The notes beneath the pieces were generated by a model. That model had not been told where the DNA came from. It did no database searches and saw nothing but the letters and a program-made list of their open reading frames with translations. DNA of 64,000 bases from Streptomyces albus subsp. albus (GTDB lineage Bacteria; Actinomycetota; Actinomycetes; Streptomycetales; Streptomycetaceae): the NCBI RefSeq assembly GCF_000719865.1, contig NZ_JOID01000009.1:62001-126000 (forward strand), in the 5' to 3' direction. The position numbers and the translations under genes are program-made. Shown here in pieces: positions 25,065 to 34,377 of the stretch (positions are counted from its first letter, which is position 1; each line of letters starts with the position of its first letter).

Positions 25065-25481
25065 TCAGCAGCCGCAGCGCTCCGCCGCCGTCCGGACAAG
25101 CTCCAGCGCCTCGGCCAGCTCCGCCGCGCCGCCGCCGGCCGCGGCCCCGCCGGCCGTACCACCGGAACCCGCGGCACCGGCCCCCGTAGCACCGGCACTC
25201 TCATCACCGCCGCCGCCCGGCCGCCCCTCCGTGCCGCGCAGGGCCTCGGCCAGATCGTGTCCCGCGACGGCGACCTGGTCGGCCACCGCGAACAGCCCCG
25301 CCTCCGGCATCACCAGCGGCTCCCGGTCCGGGAACTCGATCCGCTGGGCGCGCACCGCCAACGCGCGGGCCAGCTCCAGCCCGTGCGCCGCCGCGCCGCG
25401 GCGCAGCCTGCTCTGGGGCGCGGCGCGCAGGCGGCCGGCCAGCCGGTCGACGGCGGTTTCCAGGGGGGTGGTGTCCAGCAC
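25065..25481 (-). CDS. Small conserved hypothetical protein
   Basis: A 138-residue cytosolic protein. The first 85 residues look conserved and helical (LETAVDRLAGRLRAA, RLRRGAAAHGLELARALAVRA, then AVADQVAVAGHDLAEAL). A Gly/Ala-rich linker and a final short helix ending CGC follow. It converges with the 24213 gene, with only 30 bases between the stops. The GTG start at 25481 is taken because homology-like helical content starts directly there. No function can be assigned. Confidence 0.65.
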   Translation of the reverse strand: MLDTTPLETAVDRLAGRLRAAPQSRLRRGAAAHGLELARALAVRAQRIEFPDREPLVMPEAGLFAVADQVAVAGHDLAEALRGTEGRPGGGGDESAGATGAGAAGSGGTAGGAAAGGGAAELAEALELVRTAAERCGC

Positions 25482-25583
25482 GCCGTGAGCCTATGGGGCC
25501 TTCCGGACCATTGCCAAGGAGCGAGCGCTCAGGCACGGTGACGTGAAGGACAGGACCAGCATTGGAACCGCCCGGAGGCGCCG

Positions 25584-25814
25584 ATGTCCCACGTCTTCTC
25601 GGAAGAGACCCACCGGAACCTGCTCTCCCGCATTCCCGATTGCACCGGCCGCGATATCTCCGACTGGCTGCGCACCGTCGACGAAGGCCCCGCCCTCTTC
25701 CGCTTCGAGGAGAAGGTCAGCTGGCTGCGGGGCGAACACGATCTCGCCTACGGCCACGCCAAAGCGATCATTCACGAACACGACTTGAGGCGCGCTGCGC
25801 GCAAGCTTCTCTGA
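25584..25814 (+). CDS. DUF4287-type small protein
   Basis: A 76-residue protein with a strong ribosome binding site (GGAGG six bases before the ATG at 25584). The helical sequence THRNLLSRIPDCTGRDISDW and WLRGEHDLAYGHAKAIIHEH match the DUF4287 fold, which is often found with DUF5655 in proteins of unknown role. Codon use is less G+C-biased than in the neighbours. It stands alone, ahead of a perfect bidirectional terminator. Confidence 0.8.
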   Translation: MSHVFSEETHRNLLSRIPDCTGRDISDWLRTVDEGPALFRFEEKVSWLRGEHDLAYGHAKAIIHEHDLRRAARKLL

Positions 25815-25922
25815 GGGAGGTCCGTCCCCGCCCGGCGCGACACCGCGCGATATCCCGCCACGAGGGGAACGGCGACCACGCGAACGCGGCGACGCACGCA
25901 CGCGAAGGCGGCGCACGCACGG

Positions 25923-25960
25923 ATGAGGGGTCCGGAGGCGAAAGCCTCCGGACCCCTCAT
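25923..25960. terminator. Bidirectional terminator with GAAA loop
   Basis: A perfect 17-bp stem (25923-25939 with 25944-25960) closes on a GAAA tetraloop. It lies between the convergent DUF4287 and Bax-inhibitor genes. Confidence 0.9.
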
Positions 25961-26013
25961 CGTGTCACGCGGATCGCTCCGGCCGGTGCGGTGCGCACCG
26001 CCCGGGCGGGACG

Positions 26014-26853
26014 TCAGTCTCCTCGCAGGATGGCGATCAGCCGCAGCATCTCCAGGTAGATCCACACCAGGGTCAGCGTGAGGCCGAACGCGGCCAGCCA
26101 GGACTCCTCGCGCGGAGCGCCGTAGGCCAGGCCGTCCTCGACCTGCTTGAAGTCCAGGGCGAGGAAGGCGGCACCGAGAACGATGCCGACGATGCCGAAG
26201 ACGATGCCCAGGCCGCCGCTGCGGAAGCCGAGGCCGTCACCGCCCGCGAAGACCATGAACAGCAGGTTGACGGCGGTCAGCAGCACGAAGCCGATCGCGG
26301 CCGCCATCACGAAGCGGTAGAACCGCTGCGTGACCCGGATGATCCTGGTCTTGTAGGCGATGAGCACACCGGCGAAGACCGCCATCGTGCCGAGCACCGC
26401 CTGCATCGGCGCGCCTTCGAACTGCTTGTTGATCGCGCCGCTGAGCGCTCCGAGGAAGAGGCCCTCGAAGGCCGCGTACGCCAGGATCAGCGGCGGGGAC
26501 GGCTTGCGCTTGAACGCCTGGACCAGCCCGAGGACCATCGCGATCAGCGCGGCGCCGATGGCCAGGGGGAGCGACATCTCCATGAGCCAGGCGACGGCGG
26601 CACCGACGACGACGGTGCCGAGCGTCATGCCGGTCCGCATGACGACGTCGTCCATCGTCATCCGGTCGGCCTGCGGCGGCGCGCCGTACATCTGCTGCGG
26701 CGCGGCCGGCTGTGCGTAGGGGTTGGTGCCCGCGTACGGGTTGCCGGTCTGGACAGCGGCGGGGCCCCCGGCCTGCGGTGCCGCGTTGAAGCCCGCGTAA
26801 CCGTTGTCGCGGCTGAATCCCCGTCGCGAGAAGACCGGGTTGCTGCTCCTCAT
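26014..26853 (-). CDS. Bax inhibitor-1/YccA family membrane protein
   Basis: A 279-residue integral membrane protein. A Pro/Gln/Tyr-rich cytoplasmic N-terminus (residues 1-65, with NPYAGTNPYAQP) precedes seven hydrophobic segments from about residue 75. Family features are GLVQAFKRKPSPP, AAFEGLFLGALSG and the C-terminal ESWLAAFGLTLTLVWIYLEMLRL. Members act as pH-sensitive calcium leak channels in some bacteria. The ATG at 26853 follows GGAGGAGTGAG. It is monocistronic; the leader upstream has an A/T-rich stretch (26907-26925) unusual for this genome. Confidence 0.9.
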   Translation of the reverse strand: MRSSNPVFSRRGFSRDNGYAGFNAAPQAGGPAAVQTGNPYAGTNPYAQPAAPQQMYGAPPQADRMTMDDVVMRTGMTLGTVVVGAAVAWLMEMSLPLAIGAALIAMVLGLVQAFKRKPSPPLILAYAAFEGLFLGALSGAINKQFEGAPMQAVLGTMAVFAGVLIAYKTRIIRVTQRFYRFVMAAAIGFVLLTAVNLLFMVFAGGDGLGFRSGGLGIVFGIVGIVLGAAFLALDFKQVEDGLAYGAPREESWLAAFGLTLTLVWIYLEMLRLIAILRGD

Positions 26854-27416
26854 CTCACTCCTCCGTGGCCGCCCTGCGCGACCTTGCCTCAAGAGTAATG
26901 GGTTAGCAAAAAAATCACCCTAGTGCTCAGGGAGGATCTTTGCAGGCGACACCGTCAACGGCATCACCCGGATACACATTCCCGCGATGGCGCCCGGCGG
27001 CACTCCGGGAGCGCGAAGGTTTTTCCCCGTCAGGTCTCCGGACTCCGCCGGAAGCGGCCGGACGGACGGCCTCACGCCTTTCCGACGCCACCGGACGGGG
27101 AGCCCGGTGGCCGGTGTGCGCCCGGTCCGCCCGGGCCGGGCCTGCCCGAGTCCGGCGCGCCCCGCCGGCCGGCGGTCCCCGTGCGTCCCTCGGGTCCGGC
27201 GGGACGATACGGGCACCGCCACCGTCCCGGCACACCCGGGTGGCCGAGGGCGGCACGCGTCAGGGCGTGGTGGCAGCCCCCACCGGGTACGCCTGGCTCC
27301 CGGCGGTGACGCGCCACCCGGGCCCGGCCCCGTCCGGCCGGCTCCGGCCCTCGTCATCACGGTGCCCGCCGGATGAACCACTGGGGAACATACCGAGATC
27401 AGGAACGGGAAGCCGG
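26854..27416. other. Divergent intergenic region without a supported gene
   Basis: About 560 bases between the Bax-inhibitor and antiporter genes. The BI-1 side has an AT-rich block (GCAAAAAAATCACCCTAG), probably part of its promoter. The rest is G+C-rich with no convincing frame. Confidence 0.55.
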
Positions 27417-28646
27417 ATGCACGTGCTGGACCTTCTGCTGACGATCAGCGGTGCCCTGGCCCTGGCGGTGGCGGCCGGCTCCGCTCTCATCCACCGTCTG
27501 CCGCTGAGCGGGCCGCTGCTCGCGCTGCTGACCGGAATCCTCTTCGGCCCGGAAGCGCTGGGGGTCATCGACCTGCCCACCGTGGTGGAGGGCCACAAGG
27601 AGCTGCACGAGTTCTCCCGCCTGCTGCTGGCCCTGTCGGTGATGGCCGTGGCCCTGCGCTATCCGTTCCGCGACGCGCGGTCGCGAGTCCGGCCGGTGGC
27701 TATCCTCCTCGTCGTCGCGATGGCCGGGATGGCGCTGCTCACCTCGGCGGTGGCGGCCGCCGCCCTCGGCCTCGGCCTGGGCACGGCGGTGCTGCTGGGT
27801 GCGGCGCTCTGCCCCACCGACCCGGTCCTGGCCTCCAGCGTGGTCACCGGGGAGCCGGCCGAGAAGGGCGTCACCGAGCGGACCCGGCAGCTGCTCTCCC
27901 TGGAATCCGGTTCCAACGACGGCCTCGCGCTGCCCCTGGTGCTGGCCGCGGTGGCGATCGCCGGGCCTCTCTCCGGCACCGACGCGCTCCTGGAGTCCCT
28001 GTGGCAGGTTCTCGGCGCGGTCGTCCTGGGAGCGGCGGCCGGCCTGCTCGCCGGCAGAGCACTGCGCTGGGCGGAGAAGGAAGGCGCCGTGGGCTCCGGC
28101 CCTCTGCTCCTCTACACCCTGCTGCTGGCCCTGGTCCTGCTCGGCGCGTCCGGGCTGCTCCGGCTCGACGGCATCCTCACCGTGTTCACCGGCGGCCTGG
28201 CCTTCAACGCGACGAGCTCCGCGCGTGACCGCACCGAGGACGACAAGGTGGACGAGGCGGTCAACCGCCTGCTGGTGCTTCCGCTGTTCGCGGTGCTGGG
28301 CGCCATGATCCCCTGGCGCGAGTGGGGCGAGCTGGGCTGGTGGCGCGCCATCCTGCTGGTCCTCGGTGTGCTGCTGCTGCGCCGGCTGCCGGTCCTGCTG
28401 GCCCTGAAGCGACCGCTCCGGCTCACCTGGCGTGACGCCGTCTTCCTGGGCTGGTTCGGGCCCATCGGCGTCTCGGCGCTGTTCTACCTGACCCTGGAGG
28501 CCCACCGGCTCGGCGCCGACCCGGTCGTCCTGGCCGCCGGCACGCTGGCCGTGGCCGCCAGCACCGTCGCGCACGGCGTGACCACCGCCCCGGGCCTGGC
28601 GCTCTACCGCAAGGCCGCCCGCCGCGGGCAGGAAGCCCCGGAGTGA
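27417..28646 (+). CDS. CPA1-family sodium/proton antiporter
   Basis: A 409-residue membrane protein with about 12 hydrophobic segments from residue 4 to the end. The family signature lies in GAALCPTDPVLASSV and in LLSLESGSNDGLALPLVL, whose Asn-Asp pair is typical of electroneutral Na+/H+ exchangers. The substrate cation (Na+, K+ or Li+) cannot be decided. No long cytoplasmic regulatory tail is present. The ATG at 27417 begins the first membrane segment. It ends shortly before bldA, which is on the opposite strand. Confidence 0.88.
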   Translation: MHVLDLLLTISGALALAVAAGSALIHRLPLSGPLLALLTGILFGPEALGVIDLPTVVEGHKELHEFSRLLLALSVMAVALRYPFRDARSRVRPVAILLVVAMAGMALLTSAVAAAALGLGLGTAVLLGAALCPTDPVLASSVVTGEPAEKGVTERTRQLLSLESGSNDGLALPLVLAAVAIAGPLSGTDALLESLWQVLGAVVLGAAAGLLAGRALRWAEKEGAVGSGPLLLYTLLLALVLLGASGLLRLDGILTVFTGGLAFNATSSARDRTEDDKVDEAVNRLLVLPLFAVLGAMIPWREWGELGWWRAILLVLGVLLLRRLPVLLALKRPLRLTWRDAVFLGWFGPIGVSALFYLTLEAHRLGADPVVLAAGTLAVAASTVAHGVTTAPGLALYRKAARRGQEAPE

Positions 28647-28836
28647 ACCCGTCACTCTCGCAGCAGGCGCGGGGCCGGGAGCTGATCGGCCGCGTCACGC
28701 GAGGAGGAAGGCGACCGCTCCGGGGAGGGAACGGACGTGACCGGCGGCGGTCCCGCCGCCCCCGGCAGCGACCCCAAGGGCCGGTTTCCGCCGCTCTCCC
28801 CGATCGACCCGGAGGGCGGGACCGGGAGCCAGGGAG

Positions 28837-28919
28837 TGCCCGGAGCCGGACTTGAACCGGCACGGCCTTCTAGGCCAGTGAGGTTTAAGCTCACCGTGTC
28901 TGCATTCCACCATCCGGGC
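28837..28919 (-). tRNA. bldA: tRNA-Leu, anticodon UAA (bldA)
   Basis: The minus strand folds as a class II tRNA of 83 bases. The acceptor arms are GCCCGGA (28919-28913) and TCCGGGC followed by discriminator A at 28837. The anticodon arm is GTGAG-CTTAAAC-CTCAC, so the anticodon is TAA, reading UUA. The variable arm is GGCC-TAGAA-GGCC and the T arm contains GGTTCAAGTCC. In Streptomyces the only UUA-reading tRNA is bldA, whose mature form builds up late and so delays TTA-containing genes of aerial growth and secondary metabolism. CCA is not encoded directly after the discriminator base. It stands alone between the antiporter and ABC transporter genes. Confidence 0.97.
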
Positions 28920-29384
28920 GGGATCCCCCATGACGATGCCGATGGGGCTGGTCAGGCTTGCGGGACCGCTCCCAGCGGCTCTCACGGTCACGGTCCCCCC
29001 ATGGCGCCCTCCGAGCCTATCCGGGTGCGCGGTGCCGAACAGCCGGTTCCCGAAGGGTGGTTGTCTGATTTTATGGGCAGCTGAAGGTCCATCAGAACCG
29101 GGATGGCGAGAACCTGCTGCTGGTCCCTGCGGGGAGCCCCGTCCGGCTCGCTCCGGGGTGCCCGGAATTGACGCGATCTCGACTGCCCTCCCCGCTCCCC
29201 CGGCCGCCTTCCCGGGGCTCCCGTCATCCCCAGGTATGACATGAGCCCGCTGCGGTACCTCCCGGGACGGCCCCGGAAACGGGCGCACGGGCTGATCCCC
29301 GCGGCTGTTCCGGCCGCAAGGATGGTGGGGTCCCCGGGCATCCCCGCCGATGGCCCGTACGCACGCAGACAGGAGCAGTACCCC
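28920..29384. other. Region upstream of bldA and of the ABC transporter genes
   Basis: About 465 bases containing the bldA promoter (leftward) and the leader of the ABC transporter operon (rightward). I see no clear -35/-10 pair and no supported gene. Confidence 0.45.
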
Positions 29385-30179
29385 GTGAACACCAGCCTCA
29401 CAGGTGCCCGGACCGCCACCCGCCCCACCACGGTCGCCGCCCGTGCCACGGACCTCACCAAGGTCTACGGCCAGGGGGAGACGCGGGTGGTCGCGCTGGA
29501 CGGGGTCTCCGTCGACTTCCGCCAGGGGGAGTTCACCGCGATCATGGGCCCCTCCGGCTCCGGCAAGTCGACGCTGATGCACTGCGTGGCCGGGCTGGAC
29601 TCGATATCCGCCGGCTCCGCCCGCATCGGCGACACCGAACTGGCGTCCCTCAAGGACAAGCAGCTCACGCAGTTGCGCCGGGACAAGATCGGCTTCATCT
29701 TCCAGGCGTTCAACCTGCTGCCCACCCTCAACGCCCTGGAGAACATCACCCTCCCCATGGACATCGCGGGCCGCAAGCCCGAACCGGAGTGGCTGGACCG
29801 GGTGGTGAAGACCGTCGGCCTGGAGGGGCGGCTCAAGCACCGGCCGACCGAGCTGTCCGGCGGCCAGCAGCAGCGCGTGGCCGTGGCCCGCGCGCTCGCG
29901 GGCCGCCCCGAGATCATCTTCGCGGATGAGCCGACCGGCAACCTCGACTCCCGCTCCGGCGCCGAAGTGCTGGGATTTCTCCGCAACTCCGTGCGCGAGC
30001 TGGGCCAGACGATCGTGATGGTCACCCACGACCCGGTCGCCGCCGCCTACGCCGACCGCGTCGTCTTCCTCGCCGACGGCCGCGTCGTCGACGAGCTGGA
30101 GAACCCGACGGCCGAGGCCGTCCTCGACCGGATGCGCACCCTGCCCACCGGAGCGGGCGGAGCCGGCGCCGGCGCCTGA
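29385..30179 (+). CDS. ABC transporter ATP-binding protein (MacB/LolD type)
   Basis: A 264-residue ATPase that powers the FtsX-like permease encoded next. Walker A is GPSGSGKST, the Q-loop is FIFQAFNLLP, the signature is LSGGQQQRVAVARA, Walker B is EIIFADEPTGNLDS, and the switch His is in VTHDP. I chose GTG at 29385 because AGGAG lies 10 bases upstream; the open frame reaches back to 29241 but without conserved sequence. Such systems export antibiotics, peptides or lipids, or remodel lipoproteins. The 244-base gap before the permease gene is longer than usual. Confidence 0.92.
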   Translation: MNTSLTGARTATRPTTVAARATDLTKVYGQGETRVVALDGVSVDFRQGEFTAIMGPSGSGKSTLMHCVAGLDSISAGSARIGDTELASLKDKQLTQLRRDKIGFIFQAFNLLPTLNALENITLPMDIAGRKPEPEWLDRVVKTVGLEGRLKHRPTELSGGQQQRVAVARALAGRPEIIFADEPTGNLDSRSGAEVLGFLRNSVRELGQTIVMVTHDPVAAAYADRVVFLADGRVVDELENPTAEAVLDRMRTLPTGAGGAGAGA

Positions 30180-30423
30180 GCCGCGCCACCGCGCGAACGG
30201 CGCGCGATCCCTTCCCTGGTGCCGGTACGCCCGAACGCCGGTGCGGCCAGAGAGGATCACCGCCCCGCCCGTGCCCGGCGCCCGCCCGCGCCCCGTGCCG
30301 CCCGTGCCCCGTACCCCGTAGCGGCCCGCGCCACCCCGGCCACGTGCCGGACCGCCCCCGCACGCGCCCACACCCCCGGCCTCGCGGCCGTCCCGCCCAC
30401 CCCTCACCAGGATTGACAGGACC

Positions 30424-32940
30424 ATGCTCCGTACCGCCCTGCGCAATGTGCTCGCGCACAAGGCCAGGCTGCTGATGACCGTACTCGCCGTCCTCCTCGG
30501 CGTCGCTTTCGTCTCCGGCACCCTGACCTTCACCGACACCATCGGTGACGCCTTCAAGAAGAGCTCCGCCAAGAGCTTCGACCACGTCTCCGTCGCCATC
30601 CGGTGGGGCAGCGTCTCGAAGGGCGAGGAAGAGCCCAAGCTCGACGACGCCCTGCTGAGGAAGGCCGGGAACGTGCCCGGCGCCGAGTCGGCCACGGGTG
30701 CCGTCTCCGACTACGCCGCGCTCGCCGACAAGGACGGCAAGCTCGTCGGCCAGGACTGGTCCACCCAGGGCGGCAACCACCACCCGGGCCCGGACGGCGA
30801 GGACCCCCGCTACACCTTCACCGACGGCCGCGCCCCCGAGACGGCCGGCGAGGTGGCCCTCGACCGCCGCACCGCCGAGCGCACCGGCTACCGCACCGGC
30901 GACACCGTACGGCTCTCCGTCGACGGCCCGGTCCGCACCCCCGAGGTCAGCGGGATCTTCGACACCTCGGACGGCAACGTCGCCGCCGGCGGCACCCTGG
31001 TGCTCTTCGACAACGCCACGGCTCTCGAACTCTTCGGCGGCCCCGACGGGTACGACGAGATCACGGTCCAGGCCGCGGCCGGCACCTCGCAGGCCGAACT
31101 CAAGGCGGCCGTCGAGAAAATCCTGCCGGGGGGCACCGAGGCCGTCACCGGCAAGGTCCTCTCCGACGAACAGGCGGAGCAGATCACCGCGGAGACCAAG
31201 GAGATGGGCGACGTCCTGCTCTACTTCGCGGCCATCGCGCTCTTCGTCGGCGTGTTCATCATCGCCAACACCTTCACCATGCTGGTCGCCCAGCGCACCC
31301 GGGAAGTGGCGCTGCTGCGCGCCATCGGCGCCTCCCGCCGGCAGGTGACCCGCTCGGTGCTCGTCGAGGCGTTCCTCGTCGGACTGGTGGCCGCCGTCCT
31401 CGGCTTCGGGGCCGGTATCGGCATCGCCATCGGCATGCGCGCCGGGCTCAACGCGGCGGGAGCGATCATCCCGGACGGCCCGCTCGTCATCGCCCCGCAG
31501 ACCCCGCTGACCGCTCTGGTGATCGGTGTCGTGGTGACCATGCTGGCGGCCTGGCTGCCCGGGCGGCGGGCCGCGAAGGTGCCGCCGGTCGCCGCGATGA
31601 ACAGCGTGCACGCCACCCCGACCGTGCGGGGCCTGGTGGTCCGCAACAGCATCGGCGCGGCCGTCACCGCCATCGGCGGGGCGCTGCTCTTCCTCGGCGT
31701 CACGCAGGAGAAGAACGAGCTGCTCGCCGCCGGGTCCGGGGCGATGATGGTCGGGGTCATCGTGCTGACGCCGCTGCTGTCCCGTCCGGTCATCACCGCG
31801 GCCGCGCCCCTGCTGGACCGTTTCGGCACGGCCGGCAGGCTCGCCCGGCTCAACTCGCTGCGCAATCCGCGCCGTACCGCCTCCACCGCCGCCGCGCTGA
31901 TGATCGGGCTCACCCTGGTCACCGGTCTGACGGTGGTCGCCACCTCCGTGCAGAGCGCCGTCGACAAGATGGCCGTGGGCCTGATGAAGGCGGACTACGC
32001 GGTGAGCATGGGCGGCTCAGACGGTCTCTCCCCCGACGTCCGGAAGAAGCTGGACGCCCTGCCGGAGGTCGCGGCCACCAGCCCGATGCGCGCCGCGTTC
32101 GGCGCGGTGGACGGGGAGTACACGGGGATCACCGGTGTCGACCCGGCGACCGTCGGCCAGGTGCTCTCCCTGGACTTCACCAGCGGCTCGATGGACCGCA
32201 TGGGCGACCGCCGCGCGGTCATCGACGACAAGACCGCGAAGGCGGCCGGGGTCGGCACCGGTGACACCCTCACCTACGAGTTCTACGAGGGCAAGAGCGA
32301 GAAGCTGGAGGTCGCGGGCGTCTACACCGGCAACGAGATGATCGACGGCATCTTCGTCCCGACGGGCGTGGTCGATCCCCACATGGAGGAGATCACGGAC
32401 TTCCAGGTGATGGTGAAGATGAAGGACGGTCCCTCGGAGCAGGCCGAGAAGGCCCTCGCCGAGGCGCTCGGCAAGAACCCCGCGATCAAGATCCAGGACA
32501 AGCGGGCCATCAGCGACGAGATCAGCGGGATGATCAGTCTGCTGCTGAACATGCTCTACGGACTGCTGGCGATGGCCGTGATCATCGCGGTGCTCGGCGT
32601 GGTCAACACCCTGGCCATGTCGGTCTTCGAGCGGAAGCACGAGATCGGGATGTTGCGGGCGATCGGCATGGACCGCTCGCGGGTCAAGCGGATGATCCGG
32701 CTGGAGTCGGTCGTGATCTCGCTCTTCGGCGCCGTCCTCGGCATCGGGCTCGGGGTCTTCCTCGCCTGGGCCGCCGGTACGGCCATCGCCAACTCGATGG
32801 CGGCGTACACCATGACCGTCCCGTGGGAGCGGATCGGGGCCTTCCTGGCCCTGGCCGGACTGGTCGGCGTCCTGGCCGCGCTCTGGCCGGCGCGGCGGGC
32901 GGCGAAGCTCAACGCGCTGGAGGCCATCAAGGCGGAGTAG
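30424..32940 (+). CDS. ABC transporter permease with two FtsX domains
   Basis: An 838-residue membrane protein. An N-terminal membrane segment (RLLMTVLAVLLGVAFVSGT, residues 15-33) is followed by a large extracytoplasmic domain, a first FtsX block at about 265-400 (LLYFAAIALFVGVFIIANTF), a central segment, a second extracytoplasmic domain and a second FtsX block at about 700-835 (LLAMAVIIAVLGVVNTLAMS). The C-terminus LNALEAIKAE is typical. This MacB-like layout fits mechanotransmission or export rather than uptake. It works with the ATPase encoded upstream. A strong shared terminator follows. Confidence 0.92.
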   Translation: MLRTALRNVLAHKARLLMTVLAVLLGVAFVSGTLTFTDTIGDAFKKSSAKSFDHVSVAIRWGSVSKGEEEPKLDDALLRKAGNVPGAESATGAVSDYAALADKDGKLVGQDWSTQGGNHHPGPDGEDPRYTFTDGRAPETAGEVALDRRTAERTGYRTGDTVRLSVDGPVRTPEVSGIFDTSDGNVAAGGTLVLFDNATALELFGGPDGYDEITVQAAAGTSQAELKAAVEKILPGGTEAVTGKVLSDEQAEQITAETKEMGDVLLYFAAIALFVGVFIIANTFTMLVAQRTREVALLRAIGASRRQVTRSVLVEAFLVGLVAAVLGFGAGIGIAIGMRAGLNAAGAIIPDGPLVIAPQTPLTALVIGVVVTMLAAWLPGRRAAKVPPVAAMNSVHATPTVRGLVVRNSIGAAVTAIGGALLFLGVTQEKNELLAAGSGAMMVGVIVLTPLLSRPVITAAAPLLDRFGTAGRLARLNSLRNPRRTASTAAALMIGLTLVTGLTVVATSVQSAVDKMAVGLMKADYAVSMGGSDGLSPDVRKKLDALPEVAATSPMRAAFGAVDGEYTGITGVDPATVGQVLSLDFTSGSMDRMGDRRAVIDDKTAKAAGVGTGDTLTYEFYEGKSEKLEVAGVYTGNEMIDGIFVPTGVVDPHMEEITDFQVMVKMKDGPSEQAEKALAEALGKNPAIKIQDKRAISDEISGMISLLLNMLYGLLAMAVIIAVLGVVNTLAMSVFERKHEIGMLRAIGMDRSRVKRMIRLESVVISLFGAVLGIGLGVFLAWAAGTAIANSMAAYTMTVPWERIGAFLALAGLVGVLAALWPARRAAKLNALEAIKAE

Positions 32941-32984
32941 GTGGGACGGACCGGGCTCCCCCGACGGGGGGCCGGGACGGACGG

Positions 32985-33032
32985 CACCGGGCCCCGGTCC
33001 GCGACCAGCGTGTCGCGGACCGGGGCCCGGTG
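32985..33032. terminator. Bidirectional terminator between ABC permease and cfa
   Basis: A perfect 20-bp stem (32985-33004 with 33013-33032) closes on an 8-base loop. It lies between convergent stop codons at 32940 and 33055. Confidence 0.9.
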
Positions 33033-33054
33033 TTCGTGCAAGCCGCCGGCGCTG

Positions 33055-34377
33055 TCAGCCCTCCGTCCACGCCCGGGGGCGCGGCGGGAAGCCGGAGGCG
33101 CCGTCCTCCGGGGTGCGGACGGCGAGGATCTGGTTGACGCCGATCCGGTTCCGTTCGAAGGAGAGCGCGGACGCGGCCATGTACAGCCGCCAGACGCGGG
33201 CGCGGCCGGGCGAGACCAGGCGCACGGCCCGCCGCCACTCCCGTTCCAGGTTCGCCACCCACTGACGGAGCGTCAGCGCGTAGTGCTCGCGGAGCGCCTC
33301 CACGTCCCGCACCTCGAAGCCGGCCTCCTCCAGGCGGGAGACGGTGGAGCCGACGGGGGCGAGCTCGCCGTCCGGGAAGACATAGGCGTCGATGAACTCA
33401 TCGATGCGGTACGCCTCTTCGGCGGGCTCCGGACGGCGGGCTATCTGATGGTTGAGCAGCCGGCCGCCAGGGCGCAGCAGCCCGTGGAGCACCCCGGCGT
33501 ACGCGCGGTAGCGCGCCGAGCCGACGTGCTCGGCCATGCCGATCGAGGCGATGGCGTCGTACGGGCCGTCGGAGACCTCGCGGTAGTCCAGCACCCGGAT
33601 CTCCACCCGGTCCGCCAGCCCTTCCTCGGCGATCCGCTTGCGGGCGTGGGCGGCCTGTTCCGCGGAGAGGGTGATGCCGACGGCGTGCACCCCGTACTTG
33701 CGCGCCGCGTGCAGCACCAGCGCGCCCCAGCCGCAGCCGACGTCCAGCAGCCGGGCCCCGGGGCGCAGGGCCAGCTTGCGGCAGACGAGGTCGAGCTTGT
33801 CGCGCTGGGCCGCCTCCAGATCGCCGCCCTCGGTCCAGTAGGCGCAGGAGTAGACCATGGAGGGGCCCAGGACGAGGGCGTAGAAGTCGTTGCCGACGTC
33901 GTAGTGGTGGCTGACCGCCCGGCGGTCGCGGCGGGGGCTGTGCAGCGGTCCGCCGCGCACGCGGCGCGCCTCCTCGCGGGGCGGCGGCGGGGGCAGCCCG
34001 GGGCCGGCCAGCGCGATCAGCTCGCGCACGGCGGCGCGCTTGCGGGGCTCGCGCAGGGCCGCGGCCGCGGACAGGGCTCCGCCGGCACCGCCGGTCCCCC
34101 CGCCCGGGCCGCGTTCCCAGAACAGCCCGGACAGCCGGTCCAGCCCTTCGTAGAGATCGCCGAGGATGTCCAGTTCACCGGCCACCCAGGCGCGCGCCAG
34201 GCCGAGTTCGCCCGGACGCCAGAGGAACCGGCGCAGCGCCCGCCGGTGGCGTACGAAGAGGACGGGCGCGCCGGGCGGGCCGTCCTCGCTGCCGTCCCAG
34301 GCCCGGATCCGCAGGGGGAACGGGGTGCCCAGCAGTTCCCCGGCGAGTGCGGTGAGCCGTCTCGCGGCGTCGTCCAT
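33055..34377 (-). CDS. cfa: Cyclopropane-fatty-acyl-phospholipid synthase
   Basis: SAM-dependent enzyme of 440 residues that adds a methylene bridge to unsaturated acyl chains of membrane phospholipids. The SAM-binding motif is LLDVGCGWGALVLHAA, followed by VGITLSAEQ, and family residues are seen in AVSHHYDVGNDFYALVLG, MVYSCAYW and SIGMAEHVG. The N-terminal 110 residues form the helical lipid-binding part. The ATG at 34377 follows CGGAGG. It is monocistronic, convergent with the ABC permease gene. Confidence 0.93.
   Translation of the reverse strand: MDDAARRLTALAGELLGTPFPLRIRAWDGSEDGPPGAPVLFVRHRRALRRFLWRPGELGLARAWVAGELDILGDLYEGLDRLSGLFWERGPGGGTGGAGGALSAAAALREPRKRAAVRELIALAGPGLPPPPPREEARRVRGGPLHSPRRDRRAVSHHYDVGNDFYALVLGPSMVYSCAYWTEGGDLEAAQRDKLDLVCRKLALRPGARLLDVGCGWGALVLHAARKYGVHAVGITLSAEQAAHARKRIAEEGLADRVEIRVLDYREVSDGPYDAIASIGMAEHVGSARYRAYAGVLHGLLRPGGRLLNHQIARRPEPAEEAYRIDEFIDAYVFPDGELAPVGSTVSRLEEAGFEVRDVEALREHYALTLRQWVANLEREWRRAVRLVSPGRARVWRLYMAASALSFERNRIGVNQILAVRTPEDGASGFPPRPRAWTEG

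Noticed and set aside
29241-29384. N-terminal extension of the ABC ATPase
   Set aside because: The 48 extra codons are unconserved Arg/Pro-rich sequence, and AGGAG stands ahead of the GTG at 29385.
30022-31611. A 529-codon minus-strand frame opposite the ABC permease
   Set aside because: Low-complexity Gly/Asp/Val shadow. The plus strand encodes recognisable FtsX domains.
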